Shown here piece after piece: positions 1-17,387 of a DNA stretch of 64,000 bases; position 1 is the first letter of the stretch; the number at the start of each line of letters is the position of its first letter. This DNA comes from Alnus glutinosa. Taxonomy: Eukaryota > Streptophyta > Magnoliopsida > Fagales > Betulaceae. The notes under the pieces are model-generated. The model was not told the origin of the DNA and did not search any database. It worked only from the letters and a program-made list of their open reading frames with translations. The stretch is taken from contig NC_084886.1 in NCBI RefSeq assembly GCF_958979055.1, positions 50,365,654 to 50,429,653 on the forward strand, written 5' to 3'. A program made the translations under genes and the position numbers.

Positions 1-1192
1 CGGTCACCATACTGAGCCGTATCGCGGTTGGTTTACAAACGCTTTGACTTTTCAATGGCCAGTATGTTTCTTGTTAAGTCGACTTTTCCAAAACGGTATC
101 GTCACGTCCACTCTAGCCAGTATGTTCCAGAAGACCGAGCGAGAGATCGAACTCAAAAGACAAGAAAATACAATTTTCCTCGCATTTTCTTAGAAAAATA
201 GTGTTTTATTTTCATTCTTCTCAGGAGCAAAACGGTTACATTTCCCGGGATAGTTTTGCTTTTTTTCCTGGGAACCCACCGAGAAATGGAGACTCATTGA
301 CTCCTGCTCTTCAGGTCTCTCTCTCTGTCTCTCTACCATTTGCATAATTTGAATTTTGTTAAGCAATATATGATTTCTCTCTGTATTGCTGAGAAAAATG
401 AGGAAAACTAAAAGAGAATGAAAACTCAGTTTAGTTAGCGTTATGTTGTTTTGGGATATGAATCTATTCAAATTTTTATTTTCTAAGTATATAACATGAA
501 GAAATCTGTTGGAATTTAGATTGGGTATATCTCAAAGCTTCATTTTTTATTTTTTTTTTTCTTTTTGCTCGTCACGCTTATCGTGGTTTGACCACCACTT
601 AATTTGTCGTTCTTATTATTGGTTCCTCTTAAAATATTAATTAAATGATTAAATTACTCATTTCATATAAACTTTTAAGCTTTTGGGATAAGTGGATTAG
701 CCGTCCTAAAATCCTAAATGACATGTTTGGTTGCCGAGAAAGGGTAGGAAAAGAAAGAAATTGAATTTCTAAGATTCCCTTTCTTTGCATTTTCTTGGAC
801 CTGATAATAATAGAATGTTTACTCAGTTGACCTGGTTTAGTTTGCTGAGCAATTCAATTTGTAGATAAAAATAGAACAAATAGGACATGAGTTTCAAATT
901 AATGTTTTGTTTTCCTATATTTCCTCAATACTTCTCAGCAACCAAAACATAGGTAATCTCATCTGCTTATATAACGGTTGCCGTAGTTTTATCTGTTTAA
1001 TATATATCATCACAAGTTGTAGGTCATTGACAATTAATAGCACCCGATTGATTCTTTCTTTCTATAAATAGAACTAACTATAGGCACTGTAACCGTGTTT
1101 AATTGGGTAAGTGTCTTGTTTTCTATCTAATTTGGGCAGGCATCTATATTTCGTGGTTGGAATGTGGTAAAGAGATGTAAAAGAAGGTGATT
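1..1192. other. Upstream region of the U-box gene, no coding exon seen
   Basis: No convincing coding exon lies here. The stretch is AT-rich, with a CT-rich patch near 310-340. A splice acceptor-like tttgggcag at about 1131-1139 precedes the U-box start codon, so a 5' UTR intron is possible. Promoter and UTR limits cannot be placed from sequence alone. Confidence 0.4.
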
Positions 1193-4100
1193 ATGAGTTC
1201 CTCAGTGGTTCCATTATCTGAGTTACTGTCCCAGACTGTCCTTGCCATACTTGATACTGTACATGCTGCCAAGGAAGTCCTCATTCAGAAGGAGAATTTC
1301 AAGAAATTCTCGACTTATTTGGACAGGATTGCATTTATCTTTAAAGAGTTGTCAGAGCTAAACATAGACCACTCCAAGAGGTTAGAAAATGCTCTGGAGG
1401 TTCTTAACCGAGAGATTAAAGTTGCTAAGCAGCTAGCACTTGAGTGCAGAAATAGAAACAAGGTTTATCTCTTAATCAATTGCAGGAAGATTGGGAAGCT
1501 TTTAGAGGACAGTACAAAAGATATTAGTCGGGCGGTAAGCCTCATCCCTTTGGCCTCTTTGGACGTTTCATCAGGTATAAAAAACCAGGTTAGCAAGCTC
1601 ACCAAGGATATGCTGGATTCTGAGTATCGAGCAGCTGTAACCGAGGAAGAAATTTTGGCAAAGATTCAGTTAGGGATACAAGAGAGGAATGCTGATCGAT
1701 CATATGCGAGTAATTTGTTAGTTCTTATTGCTGAGGCTGTTGGGATATCCACTGAGCAGTCTGAATTGAAGAAAGAATTTGAAGAATTCAAAAGGGAAAG
1801 AGAAGATGCCACACTGCACAATGACTTCCCAGAAGCTTTACAAATGGAACAGATCATTGCATTGCTTGAAAAGACTGATGTCACAACACCTCCTAAGGAC
1901 AAGGAGAAGGAATATTTTGAAAAGCGGGACTCTTTAGGTCGGCAACCATTGGATCCTCTGCATTCATTTTATTGCCCCATCAATATGGATGTTATGGTTG
2001 ACCCCGTGGAAACTTCATCTGGTCGGACATTTGAGAGGAGTGCCATAGAGAAGTGGTTTGCTGCAGGGAATGATGTTTGTCCCTTGACCAACATCCCCTT
2101 GAACACTTTGGTTCTCCGGCCCAACAAAAGTCTTCGACAATCAATTGAAGAATGGAAGAACAGGAACACCATCATTACCATTGCCTCTATCAAACCCAGA
2201 CTCCAGTCAAGTGAAGAGCAAGAAATGCTTCAATCCTTATGCAAACTACGAGATATTTGCAAACAAAGTGAGTTACACCGGGAATGGATGACAATGGAGG
2301 ACTACATTCCAGTTCTAATTGGACTTCTCAGTGCCAAAAATCGTGAAATAAGAAATCAAGCTCTCTTCATCCTATTTTTGCTTGCAAAAGATACTGAAGA
2401 CAATAAGGTACCCTCAAACTCCAGTTTCTTTTGTGGTTAATGGGGCTAAACAGATTAATCTATTCCTCATGCTATAGTAATTTATCTGGTTATGATATAG
2501 ACATGCATGGATTTGGTTTGAAATGCTTCAATATGTGGGGTTTAGAGTGCTGCTTTCTGTACATAGCAGTTTTACTATGGAGATGAGCTTATCTCCTTGT
2601 TTCTATTAGTTGTGGATGAGAGGGACACTTTTAATGTTAAATTAATCATTCTCTTCTGGCAGGAAAGAATCGCTAAAGTGGAGAATGCACTTGAATCCAT
2701 CGTTCATTCACTTGCACGCCAAATTGGTGAAATTAAGTTGGCATTGCAGTTGTTACTGGAACTGTCTAGAAATAATGTCATACGAGATTCTCTTGGAACA
2801 GTTCAGGGCTGCATACTTCTCTTGGTGACCATTTTAGGCAGTGATGACATTCAAGCTTCCAAAGATGCCCAAGAGCTTCTGGAGAACTTGTCTTTCCTTG
2901 ATCAGAATGTTATACAGATGGCAAAGGCAAATCATTTTAAACCTTTGTTACAGCGTCTATCTTCAGGTATGCTGGGAATTCTGATCAGATGGTTAGATGT
3001 GTTACTTGTATGGCTTAAAGTTTGACCAGCATTAATTTCTTTGTGAGTTGATGCAATTATTTTCTCTGAAAACGTTCAAATTCAGAACTAGTTTAATGTT
3101 TAACATTGAGTAATACTCCCGATGACCTTTGCCTTCCAGGAAAAATCACCGACTTAGGAATATGTCACATTTCTGAACTTTGAACTCATTATATGTCATC
3201 ATCTGGAACCATTTTCTTCAATTAACTCTATGAAGTGACTTGGATGAGCAAGGAATACAAATGTGAAAGAAGATATTCCTAAATCAGTCTTTATTTATTT
3301 AATTTTTCTTTAAGCCAGTAGAAAACTTCATATACATGTAAATCAGATGACAAAAGGTCCACGAGATATGAGGAGAAGAGACACGAATTAAAATGCAGGC
3401 TGAAGAGAGTGAAGGGTGGGAATAGTGGGGCCAAACTTTTTGTTTCCTGTTTGTTTTGGTAAGGACGACTTTTTTATTCTGAAGTTGAACATGACAATTT
3501 TGGCTGAAAAGGTTGATTCTCATTGACTGATGTCTATATATACAAAGATGTTTACAGAATAATAGGAAATAATACAGAATATTTGGACAGAATACAAAAC
3601 ATAAAGAACACAGAATATATGGAAAGAATGCAAAACAATATATGGAATGAATACAAAACCGTTGTTATTGTGGTATGGTAGCTGGACTCAGGAATCTTCT
3701 GGAGATCACCAGGTGTCTCGGTCTCCACACACACAACCCCCCCGCGCAGGCTGGCCCCCCTCCCTTTCAAATTGATGTTGGGGTCATATAGCATCAATTT
3801 GCACAGAAAGAAGCTATGTTGGCCATGTGTCATAGCTTTGGTTAATATATCTGCTCTTTGATGATGAGAGGCAATGTGGGATAAGTAGATAACGCCATTG
3901 TGAACCAGTTCTCGGATGTAATGGTAGTCAACTTCAATGTTCTTCATCCGTTTGTGAAAAAACAAGATTATAAGCAATATGAATGGCGTTAGTATTATCA
4001 GCATGGAGAGGAGCTGAAGTACTAAGGTGGACACCGAGATTTGTCAATCAACCTCAAAGCCAGAAGATTTCAAAACTAGCAGAAGACATGGAGCAATATT

Positions 4101-7100
4101 CGAATTCAGTGGAAGATTTGGAAATTCCATCTTGTTTCTTACATTTCCAAGAGATGAGAGAGTCACCCAAAAAATACACCAACCAGTTAGAAATTTTCTC
4201 TTATCTGGGCATCCAACCCAATTTGCATCTGCAAAACCATCATGGTGAAAGGAAGAGCGGGACGAGAAAAATAACCCATGGTCAACAGTGCCACAGATAA
4301 TAAATGATACAATGAAGAGCACTCAAATGGAGACGTCGAGGATTGGCTACAAATTGATTGCCAATTTGGACAGCATACAAAACATCTGGACACGTCATAG
4401 TAAGGTAGATAAGAATGCCTACAAGATGGAGATACATAGTAGGATCTGGAATAGGATCACCATCATCATGTTTATACTTGACATTTATCTCCATCGGAGT
4501 ATCAGCCACTTTATCATCCGTAAGCCTAGCCAAAGCAATGAGATCCTTCGTGTACTTCTTTTGACATAGTATAATGCCACGAGGAGAGGAGAAAACTTCC
4601 AAACCCAAAAAATAAGTGAGAGCACCCAGATCTTTCATGTGAAAGGAATTTTGACTAAGGTGTTTGAGCTGAATAATGCCATCCATGTCATCTCGTTAAT
4701 GCTAGATGTAGTATTATGAATGAACTAAGAGTAATCATGAGAGCTTTGGTAGAATCTAGCTACAAATGGTGTTGTGGAATTTTTGAAACCGCGCCCCAGG
4801 TGCCTCTTTCAATCCATAAAGAGACTTTCGAAGGCAACAAACAAGATTTGGATCAGATAGCTCATAATCTGGTGGAGGCTTCATATATACAGTTTTCTTG
4901 AGATCGCCATGAAAGAATGCGTTTTTGACATCCATTTGATGTAATGACCAGCGACGGATACTGCAACTAAGAGGGTCTGAACTGTGGTCATTTTAGACAC
5001 TGGAGTGAATGTTTCTTCATAATTAATATTGTATTATTGCATGTAACCTTGAGCCACAAGACGAGCTTTATATTGATCCAGACTACTGAGGTTGTAGTTG
5101 AGCCGAGTATTGCATTTTTGGACTCGGCTCGGCCGTATCATATATGTATTCAAACTTGACTCGTACTTGGGCCGAGTTTTGAACCCTTGTTTGAACTCGG
5201 CTTAGGAACTCCTTTGCCAAGGTTGAGCTTGGCTTGAACTCGGCAAGGATCCCTAGTTGAGCCCTTATCGAGTACTCGATCAACTCAAGCTCGATAGTTT
5301 TTATTTCGCGTGCTTCATCGTGAAGCAGACAACCCCCCCCCCCCAAAAAAAAAAAGGCGTCATCTTGCACCACCACACCAAATGCAACAACATGCGGTGT
5401 GCAGTGTTGGGCTATCACCGACGTTACCCTCATGCGGTGACCCATTGTTACAAATCCAAAGCATAAATGGAGAAATGGAAGAACCGAGGGGTAAAGGGGT
5501 GCTGCGGTTATTCGGGTAATTCACTGACAGAAAGGCAAAAATAGGTATCGTCAGTGGAATATTGATAGAGATCCATGGTAGATTGAAGTTAGAAGAAGAT
5601 TAGAGAATAGTGAAGATGGAGAGGTAGATTGGAGATAGAAGAAGATTAGAGAATAGTGAAGATGGAGAGATGTTGAGAGAGACGAATTGAAGTTGAATTT
5701 GGGTATGGGAGGAAGGTTTGGAAATGGGAAAGTGGAAAATGAGTTCTATGAGGAAGGTTAGGAAATGAGAAAGAAGGGAAAAGGTTTGGAAATGGAATTT
5801 TGACGCATCAATTGAATCATAACAAACAAATCAATTTTTTTCCCACTTCCATAGCCAAGAAAGACACATTTAGCTGCTTGGGGAGATAATTTATCTCATT
5901 CATGTGGAGGAAGAAGAACAAAGCATTTGTAGCTAGCCAAAATAACATTTTGGCTATTTTAGCTAGCCCAATGTGAATGCTCTAAGTGGGACTCAGTCTT
6001 TCAACAAGAGAAGTTGACGCCGCAGGAAATAAAAACCAACACAAAAAGACGAGAAAAAGAGAATGGCGCTAAGAGAGACAAAAAAAAAGAAGAAGAAAAA
6101 GGTAGAGCAGTGAGTTTTGCGGTGCCGAGAGAGAGAGCTTTCTTTTTCTAGTCTTAGTTGTGACTTCTTATAGAAAGGAAGAACAAAGGTTTTTGTTCAA
6201 AAACAAATTGGGGGTATTTTCTAGAAGGTGTTTTTGGGTGCTGCAACTACATGGAGTTTTACTATTCAGAGTAGGGATCTCACTGCAGTGTTTTTTCACC
6301 AGACTACGGTGGTTTGTGGTGAGATTATATTTTTTCCTAGAGAGTTGATATTGTTGTATTTTCCCAATTTACCGTGCCCTCAAGTTGTGGGCATAAACTT
6401 GAGTGTTGTAATCTCTATTTGATTATAGTAGATTGATCAGATTTGCCCTGTGGTTTTTCCTTCTATATTGTAGTGTTTTTCACATAAATTTTGCGTGTTT
6501 TTGTGTTGCTCTCTTGGTGTTTGATTAATTGCTTGTGTGTGATATTTCTTATACTCGTTGCTTGAGTTATTAGTTTAATTCACACATAGACAGTAGTTTG
6601 GCCCAACAGTTGGGTCAAGCTTTATGTGGACTTTGAATTTACAATACACAAATGTCTGTATGAGGTTGGATATCCGTCCATATAACTTGTGGCAGCTGGC
6701 AACATGTATATTGTAAGCAGGAAAGTTTTAAAGTTTTGACTACCTAGTTATGATTTGTAATGACTACTGCTTTGATGCAGGACCAGAAAATGTTAGATTG
6801 ATCATGGCTGAAACTTTATCAGAAATTGAATTGACTGCTCACAACAAATTGTCCATATTGAAAGATGGGGCGTTGAGGCCACTTCTTCAATTGCTCTCAA
6901 ATGGTGATTTAGAGATGAAGAAAGTGGCTGCTAAAGCTCTTCTGCACCTCTCTAACGTACCAGAAAACGGCCTCCAGATGATCAGAGAAGGTGCAGTCGG
7001 GCCACTATTTGAACTTCTGTATCGTCACAGTTTATCATCACCAACTTTGCGTGAGCAGGTAGCTGCCACAATCATGCACCTTGCAACATCCACCACTCTC

Positions 7101-8562
7101 CAAGAAGCTGATCAGGAGCAGGTTTTCTTGTTGGAATCTGAGGAGGATATTTTTAAGCTTTTTTCACTTATATCCTTAACAGGACCAGACATACAAATAA
7201 GCATTCTCCAAAGCTTTCACGCAATGTGCCAATCTCCTCCTGGTTTTAACATCAGGTTGAAGTTGAGGCAGGTAAGAATCCTTGTTAAATCCCTAGGATC
7301 CTATTGGAAAATGAAAAAACCATCATAACAAAATATAGCTCAAACATGATCACTAAACCTTATTGTTGAACTAAAATTTTATTGTACGTGTACTGATGTC
7401 TCGTGTCTTCCCATTTGTATAGTAGTCCCTACTAGAATTTAAGGAATTTTTACCCTTAACCCTCCCAGATGGAACATCTCTTATCCTTTTTTATTGAGTT
7501 CAGAATCTCTAACTGAAGCGATTTATTGGAAGCAATCACTAACTGGAATGTCTATCTAATTCCCAGCTCTCTGCTGTCCAAGTATTGGTTCAATTATGTG
7601 AGGCTGATAACCTTATTGTACGGGCAAATGCTGTGAAGCTGTTCCTTTGCTTGACAGAAGACGGTGATGAAAGCACCTTTTTGGAGCATGTGGGTCAGAG
7701 ATGCATTGAGACATTGCTCAGGATCATTAAAACTTCTAATGATGTAGAAGAGATTGCTGCTGCAATGGGTATTATCTCTAACCTTCCTAAGGTGAGACAA
7801 CTCAATCAGTGGCTTGTAGATGCAGGGGCAGTCGAAACCATTTTTGGATGTCTCACTGATGGAAGTAAATACGCCTTGCACAATAGGCAGGTAACAGAGA
7901 ATGCTGTTGGAGCTCTTTGCCATTTCACTGTCTCAACAAATCTGGAATGGCAGAAGAGAGTAGCTGAAGCTGGCATTATCCCTGTACTTGTTCGGTTGCT
8001 GGTATCTGGAACTGCCTTGACAAAACAAAGTGCAGCCATTGCACTTAAGCAGTTTTCAGAAAGTTCCTTTGGCTTGAGCAAGCCGATAAAGAGGCATGGG
8101 ATCTTCCTGTGTTGCTCTGCCGCACCTGAAACTGGCTGCCCTGCACACTTAGGCATGTGTACAGTTGAGTCTTCTTTTTGCATTTTTGAGGCTAATGCTT
8201 TGGAACCTCTGGTAAGGATGCTTGGGGAGCCCGATCTTGGGTCCTGTGAAGCTTCTTTAGATGCACTCCTGACACTGATAGATGGTGAAAGACAGAGCGG
8301 CATTAAAGTGCTAGCAGACGCAAATGCCATTCTTCCAATTATAAAGTTATTGAGCTCACCTTCTGATAGATTGCAGGAGAAAATTCTTATTGCTTTAGAA
8401 AGCATTTTTCGGCTGGACGAGTTGAAGCGCAAATATGGAACTTCAGCACAGATGCCATTGGTGGAAATTGCTCAGAAGAAAAATAGCCATATGAAATCTC
8501 TGGCTGCCAAGGTACTTGTTCAGTTGAATCTACTTGGTCAACAGTCTTCTTATTTTGGGTGA
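1193..8562 (+). CDS. U-box domain E3 ubiquitin ligase with ARM repeats (PUB43/44 type)
   Basis: Exons read as 1193-2407, 2663-2966, 6781-7271 and 7567-8562. Joined, they give 1002 codons (1001 aa plus stop) with GT-AG junctions and preserved phase. The ATG at 1193 is the first in frame. Residues up to about 250 form a helical U-box N-terminal region. The U-box (about 255-328) is shown by DPLHSFYCPINMDVMVDPV followed by GRTFERSAIEKWF and CPLT. The remainder is made of ARM-type helical repeats (for example GALRPLLQLLSNGDLEMKK and AGIIPVLVRLLVSG). Family members are plant E3 ligases of the PUB43/PUB44 (SAUL1) group, which ubiquitinate substrates and act in senescence and immunity; the substrate here is unknown. 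Intron 3 (2967-6780) is swollen to 3.8 kb by transposon DNA. The family call is firm, the exact orthologue is not. Confidence 0.93.
3552..5090 (-). mobile_element. Broken Ty1-copia retrotransposon remnant
   Basis: Minus-strand frames show copia-type reverse transcriptase and RNase H pieces, including MKDLGALTYFLGLEV, the region around PDVLYAVQIGNQFVANPR, and an integrase-distal tail containing HQRADILTKAM. A purine-rich tract and LTR-like sequence follow at the left end. The element is broken several times over, lacks most of its 5' half and looks old. It lies antisense inside intron 3 of the U-box gene. Confidence 0.85.
5990..6612 (+). mobile_element. Possible LTR-like fragment in U-box intron 3
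   Basis: The stretch ends in a T-rich region reading like the 3' part of a plant copia LTR (gccctgtggtttttcc, then gtgttgctctcttggtgtttgatt, ending in gcccaaca). No matching target duplication was found and the left edge is uncertain. It may be an old solo LTR unrelated to the antisense copia remnant beside it. Confidence 0.3.
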
Positions 8563-9248
8563 TGGCATTGTTCATCTGCAAATGCAGTAGCCCGTGAATG
8601 GAGAAGCAATATCATGTTCATCAGTCCTCATTAGATTGCAATCTAAGCTAGGACGATTACTACTAGAAAAAATGGCAAAAGTATTTTCTTGTAGATCTAT
8701 GTAAGCTTCTACTCAACCGTTACAGAAGGCTGAACCAAGGTTACTCACATAGAAATTAAGTAGCTCTAAGGTGTAGAAGCTGTCGAACATACATATAAGA
8801 ATGGATTTTTGTGGTTCTGAATCAGATCAATTTTTTGAAATACAGGACAAACTAGGCACTCCACTCCTTTTCTTGTTGTGCGTATAGGGTAGTTTACAAG
8901 ATGAAATCTGAATTGAGTTTATGTATGTATGTATGTATGGATGTATGTTGTAATTAGAAAACATGATTGAAGTTTTCTTTTAGGATGTAAAGAGGTGAGC
9001 AAAGCTTTGATTACAAATTATTACATATTCATAGTATGTCACGGATGGTGAGGGACGACCCTTTAGGGTTGGCTAACCTAATCGATTTAATTGAACCTGT
9101 TAGAACCCTTAATCCTAACATGTTAATTTCGTGTTAAATTTTTGCCGAGTTTGTGAATTGTATAAAAAATTATCGGTCCTTGTTTTGCATTTAATTAAAA
9201 GGATTAGCCCCTTCAATTATAACCAGGCTTTTTTTCTTCTTTTTTTCG
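8563..9248. other. Intergenic region, 3' flank of the U-box gene
   Basis: This holds the 3' UTR and downstream flank of the U-box gene. A short (ATGT)n tract occurs at about 8920-8950. No coding exon is visible. Confidence 0.4.
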
Positions 9249-9384
9249 AGCTGAAGCTAACATTATATTAGTGCCAGTCCTGTCGCTGCTTTATGGAGCG
9301 GCTTTGACAAAGCATAATGCAGCCATTTCACTAAAGCAATTGAAGAAAGTACTATTGGCTTGAGCAAACTAGTTAAAGCAGTGT
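9249..9384 (+). pseudogene. Relic of a duplicated U-box/ARM gene exon
   Basis: The stretch aligns by eye to the last exon of the U-box gene at about 7960-8095. Shared landmarks in order are gctgaagct..cattat, ctttgacaaa.ca.a.tgcagccatt, ca.ttaaagca and ggcttgagcaa. It is clearly diverged, with no long open frame, and lies about 0.7 kb beyond the gene it resembles. It is best explained as the last trace of a tandem duplicate of the gene's 3' end. Confidence 0.75.
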
Positions 9385-9655
9385 TACGTTTCCATCTCAG
9401 AGGAAAAGTAGTGCGATGGATTAAATGTTCTTTTGTGAACAGTCTTTCTACTGTTTTATTTGACTATCTACCACTAGGGACAATGAAACTAAACTGTTAC
9501 AATGAATGACAATTCCATCATTATTTGGAAAGCACAAACAGCATCATCTAAACCCAAAACAAATACCAAAAGAATTATTGAAATATATTTACAAGCATAA
9601 AGAGAGTGGTTCCATAAAACCTGAAAAATATAGGTAAAAGATTATAGTTTTAACT

Positions 9656-13568
<3,913 letters not shown>

Positions 13569-13625
13569 TGCTCTATTGCAAAACTGATGCTCCTCCCAGA
13601 TACTACTCAACAGTAATAACTGAGT

Positions 13626-13674
<49 letters not shown>
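13626..13674. repeat. (TA)n(GA)n microsatellite upstream of the OPT start
   Basis: A TA tract (13626-13645) passes into a GA tract (to 13674), about 60-105 bp upstream of the OPT start codon, likely in the 5' UTR or core promoter. Confidence 0.95.
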
Positions 13675-13677
<3 letters not shown>

Positions 13678-14245
13678 CAGAGGCAATGATGTTAAGGAGT
13701 TAGAATCCGAGAGGGAGATTCAAAGGAGAGGATGTTAAGGAGTTGGAATCCTAACAAACATCTATCTATCAAATTGCTTTATTAGTACAGTCGAAGTCAA
13801 CTAGGAATCCAATAGAACCCGAAAAAAGCGAAATAAAAAGCTAAGGTGTCATCAATGCTAAACCGCTGAACTCTGAAAAGTTTGGAGTTTCATTGAAGGC
13901 AAACAACAACCTAGTCATGGGATCGTTTCTACTGAATCTCCTACTTGTTATATATTTTGGTTGGTCTTTACAGTTGGCATTACATTAAATGCAATCCAGC
14001 GGTGAGCTGGTTTACCCTCCACTTCACATTCCGGCCCGTGCTGTGATTGTTTTATAATACGGGCAGGCACGTACTAGGCAGCCCCAAGTAAGCCTACTTG
14101 ACTTCAGTCAATGGGAGAATCTAGGATTTGAATAAAATAATTCCTTTTTATTTTAATTTTTTTTGGCTTATATGATTTTTTTTATCTTTTCCCGGAAGGA
14201 AGTGGGCACCCGAGTCCGGCTCCACTCAGTCATTTTCCGCTCAAA
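13675..14245. other. Upstream flank of the OPT gene
   Basis: No coding exon is seen. A partial local repeat occurs: the phrase gatgttaaggagtt followed by gaatcc appears at about 13688 and 13732. Confidence 0.35.
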
Positions 14246-14287
14246 TTACGAGGGATTTGATGAGAAAATTTCAAGACATCCTGGCCA

Positions 14288-14455
14288 GCGAGGGACAACT
14301 ATGGAGATGATTACCCACTGAAGTCCAGACATCCACATCCACGCGAGGGACAACCGTTGAGAAGAATGGAGATGATTACCCACGAATTCCACGATTACCC
14401 ACTGTAGTCCAGACATCCACATCCACGCGAGGGACAACTGTGGAGATGATTACCC
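14288..14455. repeat. Imperfect tandem repeat, about 55-84 bp units
   Basis: Three units start with gcgagggacaac and contain ggagatgattaccc and then gtccagacatccacatccac. The middle unit is longer because of internal duplication, and the third is partial. Function is unknown. The short minus-strand open frame across it is probably only a consequence of the repeat. Confidence 0.8.
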
Positions 14456-14675
14456 CCCACTGAAAGGTGCTTTAACCTTTTTAATGCGTTCACATGACAG
14501 GAAAAGTCACCATTCCAGAAGTGCTTCCAAAATATTATAGAAGTTTGTGAAGGTGGGGGCAGCCTAAGAAAAGTGGGAGGTGGGACTCAACCCTATCTGC
14601 TCAGATTATGTGGCCCAACAGACTTAATCTTTTTTTCATTGTTTGAATTTTTGTAAAATTCGGCCATCCTAATCT

Positions 14676-15191
14676 TAAGAGCATTCCTCACTAAATTTTA
14701 TTAGTCCAAATAACTAAAAATTATTATTATTATTATTATTTATTATGATAAGCTATTTTTTTAAAACACTCCCTACAAGTTCATTATTTTAACTATTTAC
14801 CATTCACTATTCTATTTAATTAATACTTTTTTATATTTCTTTATTCTTTTTCTATTTAACCTTTTTTTAAATGTTCGTCTTTTCCTAACCGTCATATTTT
14901 TAAAAATTTGTCTTTTTCTAACTGTAATATTTAAAAATATTTGTCTTATCCTAACGGTCATATTTTTGAAAATTTGTCTTTTTCTAAGGAGGTTGTGCTG
15001 AGAATGATTTGTGTGAGAAAGAAATGAGAAAAAATAAAAATAAATAAAATAAAAAGAAGAGAAATGACGAGTATTGTTCACTTGCCATAAATTTTTGGTT
15101 AAATTGGTGAGGCTACTTGGAGTAATTTTTGGGTGATTTTCAACAAAATAGCTTTTTAGTTATTTTGGTGAGACTATTAAAAATGCTCTAA
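14676..15191. mobile_element. PIF/Harbinger-like MITE, TAA target duplication
   Basis: The 510-bp body (14679-15188) opens with gagcattcctcactaaattt and closes with the complementary tattaaaaatgctc, flanked by TAA on both sides. The interior is AT-rich and non-coding, with repeats of tttgtctttttctaac type. The terminus resembles other GAGCAYT-ended elements in this window. Confidence 0.65.
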
Positions 15192-16975
15192 GGAAATCTA
15201 CTTGTAATTTGGTGAGACTATTAGAAATGCTTTTTAGTTACAAGAGTATAATAGTCTTTTTTGCATTTTTTTTAAAAATATTTATTTGAAGAAAAATAGC
15301 TAAAAATATTAGATTTAAAATTTTTGTAGACTCAAATATTAGATTGATCAAATTGAAAAATCAGGTCTAAAATGAAAAAAAAAAATGAAAAATTCAAAAA
15401 AAGTAGAGGAAAATTTAGAAAATATTTTCCCCCAAAAAAAAAAGAGAATATTAAAGCACGGTACTGGAACAATATTTCACATAAAAATTAAAACACATAC
15501 ACAAAAGTTATTTAGAAACGACAAATTTAAGCACTCAAATTAATGATGTAATGAACTAGAGCTTAACAGTACTTGTCACCACTCGTGTCTATCCTTTGAA
15601 GTGATGGTAGCGGCTCAAATTCAAAGTCAAAAGCTTATCCAAGATTTCGCTGCTATCTTTGTCTCCTTAGATAGGGATTGGGATAATTTGGGCAGCAACT
15701 AGAGAGATTCCCAATCCCTATCGTCCGTAGATTCCTAGCCCTTCGACGTCAACCGCGTGGTACTAGCACTGACTTTTTTCACTAGGTAATATTTCACTCG
15801 ATCAGATATCTTCATCTTTCAATCTTTTTTTTTTTATTTTTTTTTTATTTTTTATTTTTTTTTTTTAATTTCAACTCTCCAGTAGAAATTTCTGTTAAAT
15901 CCTATAAAATTCTCAGAATACCCCTACATTTTGTTATTCTTTTTAAAAAAAAAAAAACAAAAAAAAAATTATAAAATTTCAAAAATTCATGCATAAGTAT
16001 TTTTTCAAATTCCGTTAAATTCTCACCAACACCTAAATCTTTGCAAATTTTTTCTTCTATCTTTTTTCCTAAAAACAAAAAGGTATTTTAAAACTTTTGA
16101 CAAGATTTAATGAAAAATTCTTATGGAATGTTAAAATTGAAAAAAAAATTAAAAGATAAATACCATAAATTGACACGTTTTAAAGTTTGAAAACTTTATT
16201 TCAAAAGTAACAAAAGATTAGAAGTTATAAGTGAAATTCTTTCTAAATTAGTTTAAAAAAAAAAAAAAATACACATACTCTTAAAATTATCATTTCATTG
16301 TCAATATCCCTCCTAAACTATTAATTATGTCAATATCCCCTTAAAACTACAATATATATATATACCCCTTAATGACAAATAATCTTTTATAAAATTATAA
16401 ATATTCTTAAAATTATATATAAAAAAACTAAAAACTAAAAAACTAAACTAAAATTTATATTTAATAAAAAAAAACGGTTTTTCTTTCTTCTTTTTTTTTT
16501 TTTTTTTTTTCATTTTTTCATTATTACTATTTTTTTTATTTCCTTTTTTAGATTTTTTTAATTTTCTAAACTTTTAATTTTATTTTATTTTTCCTTGTCT
16601 TATTAAAAAAAATTATGATTATTTTTGTCTTTTTATTAGTGTTGAAAGAGACATTGACATTTTTAATAGATTAGAGGGACAGTAACACAGTTAGTAATTA
16701 TAGATGGGGCGTCAACAATTGGGGTGATAGTTCGAAAATAATATATGTATTTTTTCCTAAGTTTTAAAAGCCGCAACGCAAAGTAGCAAGTGAAATAAGA
16801 AAGAAAATATCAGCTAACTTCCTATGACATCGTATGTAGCAAGTTGCATTGTTAGGAATTCCAACCGCAACCAACTTCCTTTCAACGACGTAGTCTTCGA
16901 AAACTTTATAAAAAAACCATACTTTAAAAAATAAAAAATAAAATAAAATAAACCGTTTGAAGATGGTTAAAATAT
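15192..16975. other. AT-rich intergenic region
   Basis: The region is low in complexity, with many A and T runs. A stretch at about 16150-16245 resembles one arm of the foldback element at 55229-55680 (shared phrases include taaagtttga and ttataagtgaa). No gene is seen. Confidence 0.4.
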
Positions 16976-17387
16976 TTGATGCAATTCAAATTTTTATGCA
17001 TCTCACTATTTAAGTTTCAGAATCTCTTCACTTGTATATCCTTTCAGCTTACCACCTACTCTCCTCGTCCTATTTTTGCCTCCTTTGCTTTTCCTTTTCC
17101 CCTTTTTTATTTTTATTTTTTTTTCGCTTCTTTTATTTTTTTGAGAGTTGAAACTAAATCTACTGTCATCCATCTATCTTCGCTGCGCACACACGCCCTG
17201 ACTAGCCTCCACGCCCCTAATCCACCTCAAGCCGCCCACCATCCAACCTCTCAAGTCTCAACTGGTGGTAAGGCCAACACGCCTCCCCCACCGGTGATCT
17301 CCAGATCCAACTTTTCCATCCAATAGCCCATCTTCACCTCCTTTCTCAATAAAGTGAAAATAATTCTCTTTTTCGTCTGGAGATGTA

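Noticed and set aside
190-471. 93-codon minus-strand frame upstream of the U-box gene
   Set aside because: No homology recognised, no splice context, low-complexity composition; looks like chance in promoter DNA.
1666-2193. Minus-strand frames across the U-box exon
   Set aside because: They are antisense shadows of a clear coding exon with conserved U-box residues.
5983-5985. TAA next to gtgaatgctc as the right end of a PIF-like MITE
   Set aside because: The right terminus is convincing but no matching left terminus was found upstream, so no element was called.
14246-14437. Minus-strand ORF with a repeated MSLAWMWMSGLQWV segment
   Set aside because: It follows the DNA tandem repeat, has no conserved family and no gene structure.
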